A program made the translations under genes and the position numbers. This document shows, one piece after another, positions 13,081 to 22,999 of a DNA stretch of 64,000 nucleotides. The notes under the pieces are model-generated. The model did not search any database. It saw nothing but the letters and a program-made list of their open reading frames with translations, and was not told where the DNA came from. Within the stretch, counting starts at the first letter, position 1, and every line of letters starts with the position of its first letter. The stretch is from Siphonodentalium dalli (lineage: Eukaryota; Mollusca; Scaphopoda; Gadilida; Siphonodentaliidae), in NCBI GenBank assembly GCA_032622095.1, contig CP136063.1:26662987-26726986 (forward strand). The letters run 5' to 3'.

Positions 13081-13984
13081 CTCGGGGGAATTAATGTCTC
13101 TAATAAGAGACGCTCAGTGACTCACCATTTTCTTATGCGATTTTCATCTCTTCGCCATCCAAGTTCTGGATCGTTTGGTGGTCTCACACCATGGTAATTT
13201 TGTGGTAATTCCGGCTCGTGCATGTACGCTCCCGTTGTCAAATTTAAAGTGTCTTCTGCTGACGAATCAGACGAGGAACAATCAGATCGCAAAAAATGTT
13301 TCTGTCAGTGTCAGCCATTCTGTGGGAAATACCCAAGGTCCTTTAATACGTCACACGCTTTCTCGCAAATAACTGTTTCCGTCAAAATAGATAATGAAGT
13401 GAGGCATCAGGCTATCATCCAGACACACACAGTCGTAAACACTCGTATCTTTCAGACAGCGGGGGATTGTTTTCTTAAATAAGTGTGCATAACTTGATAC
13501 CAATATGAATAAATGAACATATATTGAGAATTTTCGCGACGGCGACTTTAACACATACAAGCGGGATAGTTAACTTCGATAAAATATCATATTTGAAGGC
13601 GTTTCAAGGAACGAACTCCATTCGTACCAGAAAATCGCAATAAATGTGTACCAGGTATCTGACTAATATCGACAAGACCCGGTGGTAAATGGCCTAAGAA
13701 AGGTGTAGTTTGTTGTTCTATCGGAAGATTGTCAACAAACTGATATGCTGTAACTGACAAGCGGTCGATGAATAAATACCAGCATTTATTACGGTGACTG
13801 CTGCAAATGTCGGAGCGCACAGTAACTGAATAGCAATGTGGAAGCTTTCTTTCTCTTTGGGATAATGTTTACAAACACTCCACATGAATGCTATAACTTT
13901 CATTGGATATATACCATTAGCGATCAACCGTGATATTTGGAAAAGAAACTTTTATGGCACGTATAATTCAGTGTGTGGATATCT

Positions 13985-14092
13985 ATAGGCCATGCCGCTC
14001 CTGGCAAAAGTTCAGGATATATTATTATGTTTTTGTATTATGTATTTAATTTATTTGTGCAAATAAACAATCCAATCCAATCCGTTGTGAGA
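13985..14092 (+). mobile_element. 3' end of a non-LTR retrotransposon, 5'-truncated
   Basis: The string TTTGTGCAAATAAACAATCC followed by a short AATCC-type microsatellite has the look of a CR1/jockey-type 3' terminus, which ends in simple repeats rather than poly-A. No reverse-transcriptase sequence precedes it, so it would be a very short remnant. Upstream (13915-13990) matches 265-340. From 14.1 to 14.8 kb I see nothing further. Confidence 0.5.
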
Positions 14093-14824
14093 GATCCATT
14101 GCCAGGATGGACTCAGTATTTGTTATGAAAATAGTTTTGTATATAGACGGGCATCTCTTCAGGGCTGTCCGAATGATAATTGGGATATTTTCAAGCAGAA
14201 ACGGTCAAAATGTGAAGCATATCATTCGCATCTTTGACACGCATTATCCGCCCTCTGTGACTGATAATTATGTTTCAAACGAACTACCTAACGTCAAAAA
14301 AGTGTCTACTTTTTATTGTTAGTATATTACCCTCTGCGAAGGTATTGGGTCACATTATAACCTTTTTTAAAAATCTTGATAAAACTAAGTTTGAACCAGA
14401 GATGCCGATTGAGACCATGTCCAGTCATCCTGTGAATACCCACGTGATGACAATAGTATATTATGTACGTGCACTAACCGAAGTTCCATTCAAGTCTAAC
14501 TCCAGAACTCTGATGTCTGGGATTGAATTTCTGACATGTGTTTTCATTCGTATGGTCCAATCTGGAAGTATATAACATAGAATGCGTACAACCAGAGTTG
14601 GGTTCATAAATATACATTTCCGATAATTTACAGCGACATTTCGAGTTTAACCCTTTCTTATCAGATATATTCCCCCATTGCGTAATACAAGTATACATTG
14701 TAGTGGTATACATGTGTATTATTTATCTGAAGGGATTGTCATGAACAATAAGCAGACGACATATAACACAAGTACAGAAGGAGAAATGTTCAAATAATAA
14801 GTTCAACAAACGACTTTGAACTTA

Positions 14825-15709
14825 TTAACTGAATATTGCCTAAAGGATCTGCTCGACAATGAGTATTAACTGAATATTTCCCGAAGGATCTGCTCGGCAA
14901 TGGGTATTAACTGAATATTTCCCGAAGGATCTGCTCGGCAATGGGTATTAACTGAATATTTCCTAAAGGATCTGCTCGACAATGGGTATTAACTGAATAT
15001 TTCCCGAAGGATCTGCTCGGCAATGGGTATTAACTGAATATTTCCTAAAGGATCTGCTCGGCAATGGGTATTAACTGAATATTTCCTAAAGGATCTGCTC
15101 GACAATGAGTATTAACTGAATATTTCCCGAAGGATCTGCTCGGCAATGGGTATTAACTGAATATTTCCCGAAGGATCTGCTCGGCAATGGGTATGAACTG
15201 AATATTTCCTAAAGGATCTGCTCGACAATGGGTATTAACTGAATATTTCCCGAAGGATCTGCTCGGCAATGGGTATTAACTGAATATTTCCTAAAGGATC
15301 TGCTCGGCAATGGGTATTAACTGAATATTTCCTAAAGGATCTGCTCGACAATGAGTATTAACTGAATATTTCCCGAAGGATCTGCTCGGCAATGGGTATT
15401 AACTGAATATTTCCTAAAGGATCTGCTCGGCAATGGGTATTAACTGAATATTGCCTAAAGGATCTGCTCGACAATGAGTATTAACTGAATATTTCCCGAA
15501 GGATCTGCTCGGCAATGGGTATTAACTGAATATTTACCGAAGGATCTGCTCGGCAATGGGTATTAACTGAATATTTCCCGAAGGATCTGCTCGGCAATGG
15601 GTATTAACTGAATATTTCCCGAAGGATCTGCTCGACAATGAGTATTAACTGAATATTTCCTAAAGGATCTGCTCGCAAATGCGTATTAACTGAATATTTC
15701 CCGAAGGAA
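14825..15709. repeat. 41-bp minisatellite, about 21-22 units
   Basis: The unit is TTAACTGAATATTTCCCGAA then GGATCTGCTCGGCAATGGGTA, 41 bp, so frames are not kept. Two alternating subtypes differ together (CCCGAAGG with CGGCAATGGG, against CCTAAAGG with CGACAATGAG). Their mixed order suggests spreading by unequal exchange or conversion. Confidence 0.95.
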
Positions 15710-15904
15710 TATTAAATGCATATTAAAGTGATGTGAAACACTGCTTTGGTTTGAATGCTTTATTTTCTCATCCATTTTTACATGAGACAACTATTTACAC
15801 ACCGGTGGGGTGATCAAATAGAAATTGAGAATAATCTTGCTCAAAATAGTTATTTTTTACGAATATTAATCCAATTTGACAACTTACACCGTCATTCTTA
15901 TATA

Positions 15905-16085
15905 TTAACTAAATGCAATTGAGCGTACTTCAGACGACGTTTTATATGGAATGTTATGGTCGATTTCGTTGAAACTTTCGGCGATGTTAGTAGACTGCTA
16001 TATTCCTCAGGTTGGCATAGCGCATGAGTACTAATTTATCATTGCACGCATCAGAACAAGTCCAATATGTCATTTAACTAAACGA
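15905..16085 (+). repeat. Dispersed repeat family R1, copy 1
   Basis: Shares AATTGAGCGTA-TTCAGACGA, GGTCGAT, a TTCGGC block, ATTCCTC-GGTTGGCAT, GCATGAGTACTAATTTA and AACAAGTCCA-TATGTC with copies at 32645-32825 and 60945-61115. Identity is moderate. Family type unknown. Confidence 0.55.
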
Positions 16086-16213
16086 ATAGTTAAAGATTCC
16101 ACTTTACGGTACATTTTCAGCTTACTAGACAAAATAAAAATAAAAAAATCCTTGAAAACACCATCATTCGTATAGCACAAGAATCGCAAAAATAAATAAA
16201 AATCATCCACCAT

Positions 16214-16753
16214 TTAAAGATGTCTATCTCTTTGTAAACATGTATTATATAGTTACCGGGGTTTAACTATTAGATATGAATCGAAGACCCCTGTCCGGAA
16301 ACGCTTCTATCGATTTATATTGATTATATTTCGAATATGTCCTGGTCTAAAAACGTGTGGTTTTTAGCTGACGAACAGTAGTGGTTACTGTTAACACAGA
16401 CCAGAAATTTTATTGTGCAATTTTGTCACAAATAAACGTTAATTAGACTCTTTATCGCTTATAACTATATAATAAAAAATACAACAATACATTTGGGACA
16501 TTTGACGTTCGGAACGCAGCTAAGGGGACACCCTACTGATCTCTATGACTATGTTGTATCGCCTGAATGGTCTGTTCTTAAAATATAACAATAAAGTGAC
16601 CCATTAATCATCCCATTTTATAATAAAATATTCGAAATAAAATATTAATTTGTAGAAGCTTTTCCGGACAGGGATCATCAATTCATAGCTGTATGTTATA
16701 CCCGCACAACTATTTTAAAAAATGTTCACATGAAGAGATAATCCACCATTTAA
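16214..16753. mobile_element. TTAA-flanked MITE (piggyBac-like), copy 1
   Basis: TTAA stands at both ends (16214-16217 and 16750-16753). The left end continues AGATGTCTATCTCTTTGTAA, and the right end finishes GAAGAGATAATCCACCAT as an imperfect inverted repeat. Subterminal CCCTGTCCGGAAACGCTTCT pairs with AGAAGCTTTTCCGGACAGGG. About 540 bp with no coding capacity. TTAA targets are typical of piggyBac-superfamily elements. Confidence 0.7.
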
Positions 16754-16788
16754 CGTTGAAAATGAGAGAAACATGTCATAATCGAGAA

Positions 16789-17448
16789 CGCTCTTTATAT
16801 ACCGCCTTCGGGCGACGGGAGCATGAACGCTCTTTATAATATACCGCCTTCGGGCAACGGGAGCATGAACGCTCTTTATAATATACCGCCTTTGGGCGAC
16901 GGGAGCATGAACGCTCTTTATAATATATCGCCTTTGGGCGATGGGAGCATGAACGCTCTTTATAATATACCGCCTTTGGGCGACGGGAGCATGGACGCTC
17001 TTTATAATATACCGCCTTTGTGCGACGTGAGCATGAACGCTCTTATAATATACCGCATTCCGGAGACTAGCATGAACGCTCTTTATAATATACCGCCTTT
17101 GTGCGACGGGAGCATGAACGCTCTTTATAATATACCGCATTCCGGAGACTATAGCATGAACGCTCTTTATAATATACCGCCTTTGGGCAATGGGAGCATG
17201 AACGCTCTTATAATATACCGCATTCGGGAGACGGGAGCATGACACTCTTTATAATATACCGCCATCGGGCGACGGGAGCATGAACGCTCTTATAATATAC
17301 CGCATTCGGGAGACGGGAGCATGAACACTCTTTATAATATACCGCCATCGGGCGACGGGAGAATGAACGCTCTTGATAATATACCGCATTCTGGAGACGG
17401 GAGCATGAACACTCTTTATAATATACCGCCTTTGGGAGACGGGAGCAT
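16789..17448. repeat. 42-bp minisatellite, part 1
   Basis: The unit is CGCTCTTTATAATATACCGC, CTTTGGGCGACGGGAGCATGAA, 42 bp (14 codons). It therefore leaves long frames open on both strands, which I do not treat as genes. Variants have TTCCGGAGAC or lose one T. The array is cut at 17448 by a retrotransposon and resumes at 18556. Confidence 0.95.
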
Positions 17449-18555
17449 CTGTAGTGTTACGTCGTAGGAACCAGTTCTGGCGTGTTACGACGGGTGTGGA
17501 GGCGCTAGACGTTTTCCTGTAGATACTCCTGGAATGATGTTGTAGAGTCCAGGCTATCTAAGAATTTCCCGTCCAGCTGGTTCCAATCGATCTTTGCTCT
17601 AATAAACACTGAATGTTTGTATTCTTCCGTGTTTATTGTTTGCGGGAGTTCGAAGCATCTTTCGTGGTTTCGTATGAGATGCTGAGGGAATTTGGATGTT
17701 TCGTATCCCTCCAGGTGTTTGTTTTTCTTACGAACTCGTTTTAGAGAGTAGTTTGCATACTTTTGTGGGGGAATGGCTGGGAAGGCCCCGTCCACTACTT
17801 TGTGCAAGAATGTCAACCTGTTGGTTTTCCTCCTGGTCTCGAGTGGTTGGAATTTTAGGTCAATTAGCATGTTTGTGACCGCACCCTCAAATCTGCTTCT
17901 ATAGTCTTTTTTGATAAAACGAGCTGCTCTTCTTTGGATTTTCTCAAGTTTATCGATGTTTCGTTTTTTGTATGGGTCCCATATTATATCTGCATATTCC
18001 ATACTTGATCTTACTAGTGATATGTAGCTTAGCTTGCGTAGGTCTTCTGAGCAGTGCTTAAGGTTTCGTTGGAGGAAGCTAAGGGTGTATGATGCTTTCC
18101 TCGAGATGTTGTTGATCTGGGAACTCCAATCCATGTTATTTGTGAGTGTCACTCCGAGGTACGGATGTTCGTTGACCTCTGCGAGTACCTCGTTGTTTAG
18201 TGTGTAGTAGTAGTTGGATTTTTTCTTGATTGATAGGATATGGCATTTCTTGGTGTTAAACTTCATCCCCCAGGTGTTGGCCCAATCGTTCAGTGTGTTT
18301 AAATCTTTCTGCCTTTTGAGGTGATCCTTAAACGATGATATTTCTTGGTATAGTAGGCAGTCGTCTGGTGACCGGGTGTTATCGCCCTCTATATTGACAG
18401 GTCCCTGGAGAAAAATACCAGATATACCAATATTTTCACAAGTCCAATTATGGGAAAAACACACATCTAAAATATTCCTCATAGATTCTCAAAATCATTC
18501 ATCTCAGTCACAATATATTTCAATGTCTTAATGGCATTAAAATTCCTTTCTTTTG
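17449..18555 (-). mobile_element. 5'-truncated jockey/CR1-type retrotransposon inserted in the minisatellite
   Basis: The minisatellite stops at GGGAGCAT and resumes at ATGGACGCTC. Everything between is a minus-oriented element with its 3' end at the left. After the RT stop there is only a short 3' UTR (about 55 bp), ending in ACGTAACACTACAG. At most 2-3 bp overlap at the junctions, so no long target duplication can be claimed inside a repeat. The 5' end is truncated in the middle of the RT domain. Confidence 0.8.
17505..18482 (-). pseudogene. Reverse transcriptase, C-terminal half (non-LTR)
   Basis: An open frame of about 325 codons covers the palm end, thumb and C-terminal tail of a jockey/CR1-clade reverse transcriptase. 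Recognisable blocks are DDCLLYQEI near residue 40, LNDWANTWGMKFNTKKCH, YLGVTLTNNMDW, YISLVRSSMEYADIIWDPY, KLEKIQRRAARFI and a final SFQEYLQ. Intact relatives have an aromatic-Ala-Asp-Asp catalytic motif. Here it reads S-P-D-D and the preceding residues do not fit, so sequence around the motif is damaged. The endonuclease domain and the N-terminal RT motifs are absent. It would normally copy its own RNA at a chromosomal nick; this fragment cannot do so. The long intact frame suggests a fairly recent insertion. Confidence 0.85.
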
Positions 18556-18702
18556 ATGGACGCTCTTTATAATATACCGCCGTCGGGCGACGGGAGCATG
18601 AACGCTCTTATAATATACCGCCTTTGGGCGACGGGAGCGTGAACGCTCTTTATAATATACCGCATTCGGGAGACGGGAGCATGGACGCTCTTTATAATAG
18701 AT
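18556..18702. repeat. 42-bp minisatellite, part 2 (beyond the insertion)
   Basis: About 3.5 further units of the same 42-bp repeat, starting ATGGACGCTCTTTATAATAT and ending at 18700 in ATAG. Phase and sequence match the array at 16.8-17.4 kb, which shows the array was interrupted by the retrotransposon. Confidence 0.9.
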
Positions 18703-19189
18703 TATCGTGGAATTTTAGGAAAGTCGATATCTGACCATCAACACCAGTCCTGATTTAATTATTTCCTGTGGTAGATAACAGTGGATGGTTTTATCGTGTC
18801 AAATCGGACAGGGGTTCATTAAACCTCAAAATTTAAACAACGTGTGCGCATGCATTGACGGTTTAGTTAAACCGGTGTGTATTTTGGGCGTCTGTGGACA
18901 TACAGTGACCAGTTGATTGCCATGTATATTATGTTAGATGAACGCATGTAGTGAACCAATGCAGTTCCCCGGCGGACAAAAACAGACCGATAAAGTGGTT
19001 TTGACACACGCTCCATTAATATGAACCCGTGCACGCTGGCAAATATTCGTTGAGAAAAAGTTGCCACAGTCTGATTTCAAATAAGCCATAAAACAATAAC
19101 ATTAATGTAATGCGTTTTTCGTCTTCTTGGTGTGTGATATATTTTCCTCCTTCCGTTTGCTTGATACTAAAAGCAACGTGTAAACATAC

Positions 19190-19360
19190 CTGGGCACGCG
19201 GTCTCGTTACAGCCGACTGTTCGAGATACATTGCCATTACATGTCGCTCCGCCATTGGTGGGTGGTGGATTTGTGCATTGGCGTATCTGCGTTTTAAATC
19301 CCTCACCACATGTAACAGAACAGCTTCCGTTTTCAGCCCAATCTGTCCAACCACCGTCCA
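19190..19360 (-). CDS. TSP1 exon 8 of the secreted TSP1-repeat gene
   Basis: 171-bp exon, phase 1 at both ends: acceptor CTGATTTTCAG, donor CCCAG/GTATGT. It encodes one complete thrombospondin type-1 repeat. W-x-x-W is GWTDW, the O-fucosylation-type site is CSVTCG, then IRQCTNPPPTNGG, with six cysteines and a final ACPG. TSP1 domains are extracellular modules for matrix and receptor binding. It resembles the exon at 28407-28577, and the intron just upstream is also similar (AAAATCAGAAAG), so the two arose by exon duplication. The good donor means the gene continues left of 19190, but I found no further exon between 1 and 19189. Confidence 0.85.
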
Positions 19361-19499
19361 CTGAAAATCAGAAAGGGGTCACTATTAATGCAGGCGATAT
19401 TAAGATGATACCACATCGTACTTTAGATGTAGATGTTATTAGCTACAAAGTGATTGAGCCCAGATGAACATACATCCTGTTGTAGACGTTAGACGACTT

Positions 19500-20640
19500 A
19501 AATTGTGTTGGCATCTATTTTGTTTATTTATATTACAACCTGAGTTATTAGACAGACTACTTTTAGTTTACATTAGGCTAAAAAAGGTTTTGGTTCTCAG
19601 GCCGCACCACATTTAATAAAACGAGCCGCGGTAGGCGTTTTTATTTGGATGACAAAAAAACTTAAGAAAGAGTGTTCACGGAAATAAAGATACACTGTCT
19701 TTATAAAACAAATACATTTTGTGTGGATACATAAACACTAATTGTAATCCGCAGGCAAACAACGAGTGTGCACTTCAAGACAACTCCACGATTGGTAAGT
19801 GTATATATTTAGGAATTTGTGAACAGTAGTATTGGGTAACTTCGGAAAACTGTCATGTTTGCTATGGGTAAAATATTCTGTTCAAATTTTTTAAAACTCT
19901 TGCTTTAAGCGTCTATCATAAGCCAATATGTATGCATTCACGAATCCGGTGGACAAATAAGACTTTTTACTAACATTTACAGTATATATTTGACATGTTT
20001 GTATGGTTCCACATATAAGTATCGCTTTAACAATGACATCTCTGAAACCACACAAACATTAAAAACCTTTTTTGTGATAGTGGGGGAAGCCTCTGCATAA
20101 GAAATCTCACATTATGATCACATATATAGACGCATAGCTAACTAACTTTTATTTTACAGATATGACAATTGTGTCATGGTACAAAACCATTAGATTTTGA
20201 CAAAACCAAAAAAATAACACTTATATAAATTATTTGGACCTTTAATTCATATATATGGTAAACTCGATACCCAACATACTGGAGGACGTGGTCACGTTGT
20301 GCTTTCGTGCTCATTTTATTTCTAACGATTCTAAAATTGCCTTTACGGTAGGGGGTCTATACCTGTCATTATCGCATGTCAGCATCTGGTAGGCAAGAAA
20401 GTGTACCTCTTGTCTGGACTCAAGTGCCATTGGACATCCCCCTTTACTTACACATACTGGTTATGCAAATCATTCTTATATGGTATTTGCCAGCTATATA
20501 ACCAATTAATTATATTACAGACAGTTATGAACTCAAATTCGTATTTCAACCATATACCATTTTTAATTAGATAAAAGCTGACCTTTGTCTTCTGAAATTT
20601 GAACCATACCATATATCAAGAGATTCAGTTGAATTTAATA
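19500..20640. other. Intron, no recognisable feature
   Basis: AT-rich intronic sequence of the TSP1 gene. Only short ORFs and an AAGT microsatellite near 20655-20676 were seen. Confidence 0.5.
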
Positions 20641-20679
20641 ACAATCAGATAACTAAGTAAGTAAGTAAGTAAGTAAAGT

Positions 20680-21000
20680 TATCATCCGGGAACCAAAATA
20701 ATCTGCACATATTAAGTCGACAAGGTTGAAGGACCATTATAAAAAAGGGGGACCAAACCCAAATTCGAACTTGACCTGTTTCTGCATGTGGTTAATCCAC
20801 ACACCAAAATTAAAAACAATCACAGTACAAAAACTAAAGTTATCATCCTGAAAGCAAAATAGTCAGCAAATTCTAAGTCGACAAGGGCTATAACTCCGGC
20901 AAACATGGGCGGACCGAACCCATATTCGATCTTGACCTGTATTTTGAGCTCATAAATTCAAATACCAAATTTGTTTTCGATCCGATAAACCAAAATAAAT
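20680..21000 (+). repeat. Dispersed 'TTATCATCCGGAAACC' repeat, two units
   Basis: Same family as 11917-12330: AAGTTATCATCC-GGAA, GTCGACAAGG, ATAACTCCGGCAAACATGGG, CCATATTCGA-CTTGACCTGT and GAGCTCATAAAT. It runs directly into the MITE at 21030. Confidence 0.65.
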
Positions 21001-21029
21001 TTATCATATGGATTGTAAGTAGAAAAGCC

Positions 21030-21550
21030 TTAAAGGTGGATTATCTCTTTGTAAACATGTATTATATAGTTACCGGGGTATAAAATATTAGATCTGAATC
21101 GAAGACTCCTGTCCGGAAATCCTTCTATCGATTAATATTCTTTTTACTTCGAATATTTTCTGGTCTAAAAAGGTGTCGTTGTTTAGTTAACGAACAATAG
21201 TGGTTACCGTTACCAGAATTTTTATGGTGTATTTTTGTCACAAATAAACATTAATTATACTCATTATCGATTATAACTATGTAATAAAACAATACAACTA
21301 ATCAATCTGAGACATTTAACGTTCGGTACATAGCCTTAGGAACAGCCTAATGCTCTATATCGCTATATGGTATCACCCAAATGGTCTATTCTAAAAATAG
21401 ACAAATAAACGGTCCCAATAAAATATTCGAAATAAAATCAATATTAATTGATAGAAGCCTTTCCAGACAGGGGTCTTCAGTTCATATTTATTATTTTATA
21501 CCCACCCAACTATTTCAAATTTGTTATTTAAAGAGATAATCCATCTTTAA
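21030..21550. mobile_element. TTAA-flanked MITE, copy 2
   Basis: Left end TTAA then AGGTGGATTATCTCTTTGTA; right end GAGATAATCCATCT then TTAA. CCTGTCCGGAAATCCTTCT on the left pairs with AGAAGCCTTTCCAGACAGG on the right. Similar along its length to 16214-16753. It is inserted into the dispersed repeat: family sequence (AACTCCGGCAAAAATGGGCG) continues immediately after it. Confidence 0.7.
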
Positions 21551-21720
21551 CTCCGGCAAAAATGGGCGGAACGAACCCATATTCGAACTTGACCTGTGTT
21601 TTGAGCTGATAAACTCACATACTAATTTTGGTTACGATCCAAAACTAAAGTTCTCATCCGGAAACTTTCTGCAAGAACGTCCACACTCACGAGCGTGCAC
21701 TTGTGGTGTTTTATTCCATT
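21551..21720 (+). repeat. Dispersed repeat, continuation past the MITE
   Basis: ACTCCGGCAAAAATGGGCGG, CCATATTCGAACTTGACCTG and GAGCTGATAAACTCACATAC, then TTCTCATCCGGAAACTTTC. This is the same family as 20.68-21.0 kb, split by MITE insertion. Confidence 0.6.
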
Positions 21721-22307
21721 GTTCTCCGACTTGTGGGTTGCAACACATAAGTCGCTTACCGGAGAAGTTTTTCAAAGAGAAAACAAATTGGGGGTGGAAC
21801 TGGATAAGAGACATATGCTCTGCGTGCAAAGCGTTTTGCTTATATGCATGTTTTGTATAAAGCCCGTGATTGTATTCGCGGTCAAATACTCTCAGTATAG
21901 AGACTACTCTTGACCACCTATATATATATTACTATTTCATATTAATGATTCAAACTATAAGAAGAGCGTTTTTATTTTTAGATTTGACATAAAATAATGC
22001 CCCACATGCATGCATACTGTTAACGGGGTAAAATATCATAATAAACTCGACTACCTGTTGCTAATACATGAAACTCAGAATGAACTCTACAACGCTTTGC
22101 TAATAACAATAACGATTCACATAATTAATCTGTCCACCATTTGTTCGAATCCCATATGTTTATAGCTAACTTTGCTACTACATAATAACGATTAACTTGA
22201 TTTATACCACGATCGCCTATCTTACTATATAAATAAAGCCATCTGTTTAAATTTTACATTTAATCAACACCTGTTGATTAAACGTGCCTACTGTTGATTA
22301 AACTTCG

Positions 22308-22535
22308 CAGCCAGCGGCCATCTTGGATTTCAAATTACAATCCATTAGCACGGGCTACAGGTCGGACTGTTCGTCTGATCATCATGAAATTTCTCCATAC
22401 AATTTGAACGGAAAGTTTTATCCATCGCATTGTAAAGATCGTGGCATAAACTTCGCAGAGTGGCTTAAACGTTCTCCATGCAATTTGAACGGGAAAGTGT
22501 TTATCCATCGCATTGTAAAGATCGTGGCATAAACA
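22308..22535 (-). repeat. 'GGCGGCCATCTTGG' repeat unit plus a 75-bp direct duplication
   Basis: 22308-22395 matches the roughly 160-bp units of the 24.4-25.4 kb array (GCGGCCATCTTGGATTTCAA, then CGGGCTACAGGTCG). Next, CAATTTGAACGG-AAAG-TTTATCC and CGCATTGTAAAGATCGTGGC occur twice (about 22398-22450 and 22476-22530). Confidence 0.65.
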
Positions 22536-22537
22536 AA

Positions 22538-22682
22538 ATATACGCATAGTGTTTCTGAATAACAAATTAAATTTAATCCACTCGTGGGATTGGCGATTTA
22601 CACCACTCGCTGAAGCTCGTGGTGTAAATCGCCAATCCCACTCGTGGATTAAATTTGTTATTCAGAAACACTATGCGTATAT
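22538..22682. repeat. Near-perfect long palindrome
   Basis: Arms of about 65-70 bp: ATATACGCATAGTGTTTCTG at the left edge and CAGAAACACTATGCGTATAT at the right. Inside, GATTGGCGATTTACACCAC pairs with GTGGTGTAAATCGCCAATC around the loop TCGCTGAAGCTC. The only visible difference is a 5-bp AAATT insert in the left arm. The conservation suggests a young foldback or recent inversion. Confidence 0.9.
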
Positions 22683-22689
22683 TCTCTAT

Positions 22690-22770
22690 ATAAACTGCCC
22701 GAGGTTTAAACTCATAATACATTTTACCACGTTTTGCTAATTATGTATTAACGATTTATCTGCGATGACC
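22690..22770. repeat. Short repeat shared with 25750-25825
   Basis: GAGGTTTAAACTCATAATAC, TTTACCACGTTTTGCTAATT and AACGATTTATCTG recur almost exactly 3 kb away inside the 58-bp array. The two satellite regions therefore share ancestry. Confidence 0.6.
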
Positions 22771-22799
22771 TACGGCAGCGTAGAACTGCCACCTCCTCT

Positions 22800-22935
22800 T
22801 TTGTTACTAACTTGTTTAAACAAGTTACTAACTTGTTTAATCAAGTTAGCTAACTTGTTTAAACACGTTACTAACTTGTTTAATCAAGTTAGCTAACTTG
22901 CTTAATCAAGTTAGCGAACTTGATTAAACAAGTTA
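22800..22935. repeat. Tandem palindromic repeat 'AACTTGTTTAAACAAGTT'
   Basis: Six or seven copies of AACTTG and CAAGTTA joined by TTTAAAC, TTTAATC or GATTAAA, alternating in orientation, so many alternative hairpins are possible. No coding sense. Confidence 0.8.
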
Positions 22936-22999
22936 GCATCTGACCAAACACTAATAGCCATTTTATGTCGGGGGTTTCTATTCGTTGTAACCTAATAAC

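Larger units (their letters stand above)
11494..13109. other. 1.6-kb segment present only in the left duplicon
   Basis: Sequence on both sides is shared with 48735-51714, but this stretch is missing there (break near 51319). TAATAAGAG occurs at both edges in the left copy (11494-11502 and 13101-13109). That fits either an insertion with a 9-bp duplication or a deletion between short direct repeats in the right copy. It contains one dispersed repeat (11917-12330). Confidence 0.6.
9280..13289 (-). pseudogene. P2RX7 C-terminal-like domain gene, decayed copy A
   Basis: Two exons are visible. Exon 1 (13289-13126) encodes an acidic/Ser-rich stretch, then GAYMHEPELPQNYHG and ELGWRRDENRIRK, and stops at an AAAATG/GTGAGT donor in phase 2. 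Exon 2 (9628 down to about 9280) follows a TTGTCATTTCAG acceptor and begins C-S-C-G-L-C, so splicing gives K-W-C-S-C-G, the usual start of this Cys-rich, zinc-binding intracellular domain. The Cys-rich core and CITETVPF follow. Damage is clear: an in-frame TAG after the KAIS segment, a one-base loss after LEVAC, and a lost dinucleotide before RQFIGW. The end (WCYGYHG, PSCVV) stays in frame here, unlike in copy B. The family is named for the tail of the P2X7 receptor but is also common in standalone animal proteins of unclear role. The intron is about 3.5 kb. Confidence 0.7.
9241..13550. repeat. Segmental duplication, left copy (partner 48735-51714)
   Basis: From TAATTTCCACCATCATTTGG onward this block runs closely parallel to the block starting at about 48735, in the same orientation. 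It is longer because of an extra 1.6 kb at about 11494-13109, while the right copy has about 340 bp of its own (50415-50755). It ends with TTCGCGACGGCGACTTTAA, as the partner does. It carries a decayed two-exon P2RX7_C-like gene, a palindromic MITE and the 170-bp repeats. Confidence 0.85.

Noticed and set aside
13222-13482. Plus-strand ORF with an acidic ADESDEEQSDRKK stretch
   Set aside because: The minus strand of the same DNA has a better-supported exon with a GTGAGT donor that fits the P2RX7_C-like gene; the plus reading is its shadow.
16715-17245. Long minus-strand ORF with repeated RRYIIKSVHAP
   Set aside because: It is the 42-bp minisatellite read through; unit length divisible by three keeps frames open on both strands.
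22140-22160. GTTCGAATCCC as a tRNA B-box
   Set aside because: No A-box, stem pairing or tRNA fold around it.
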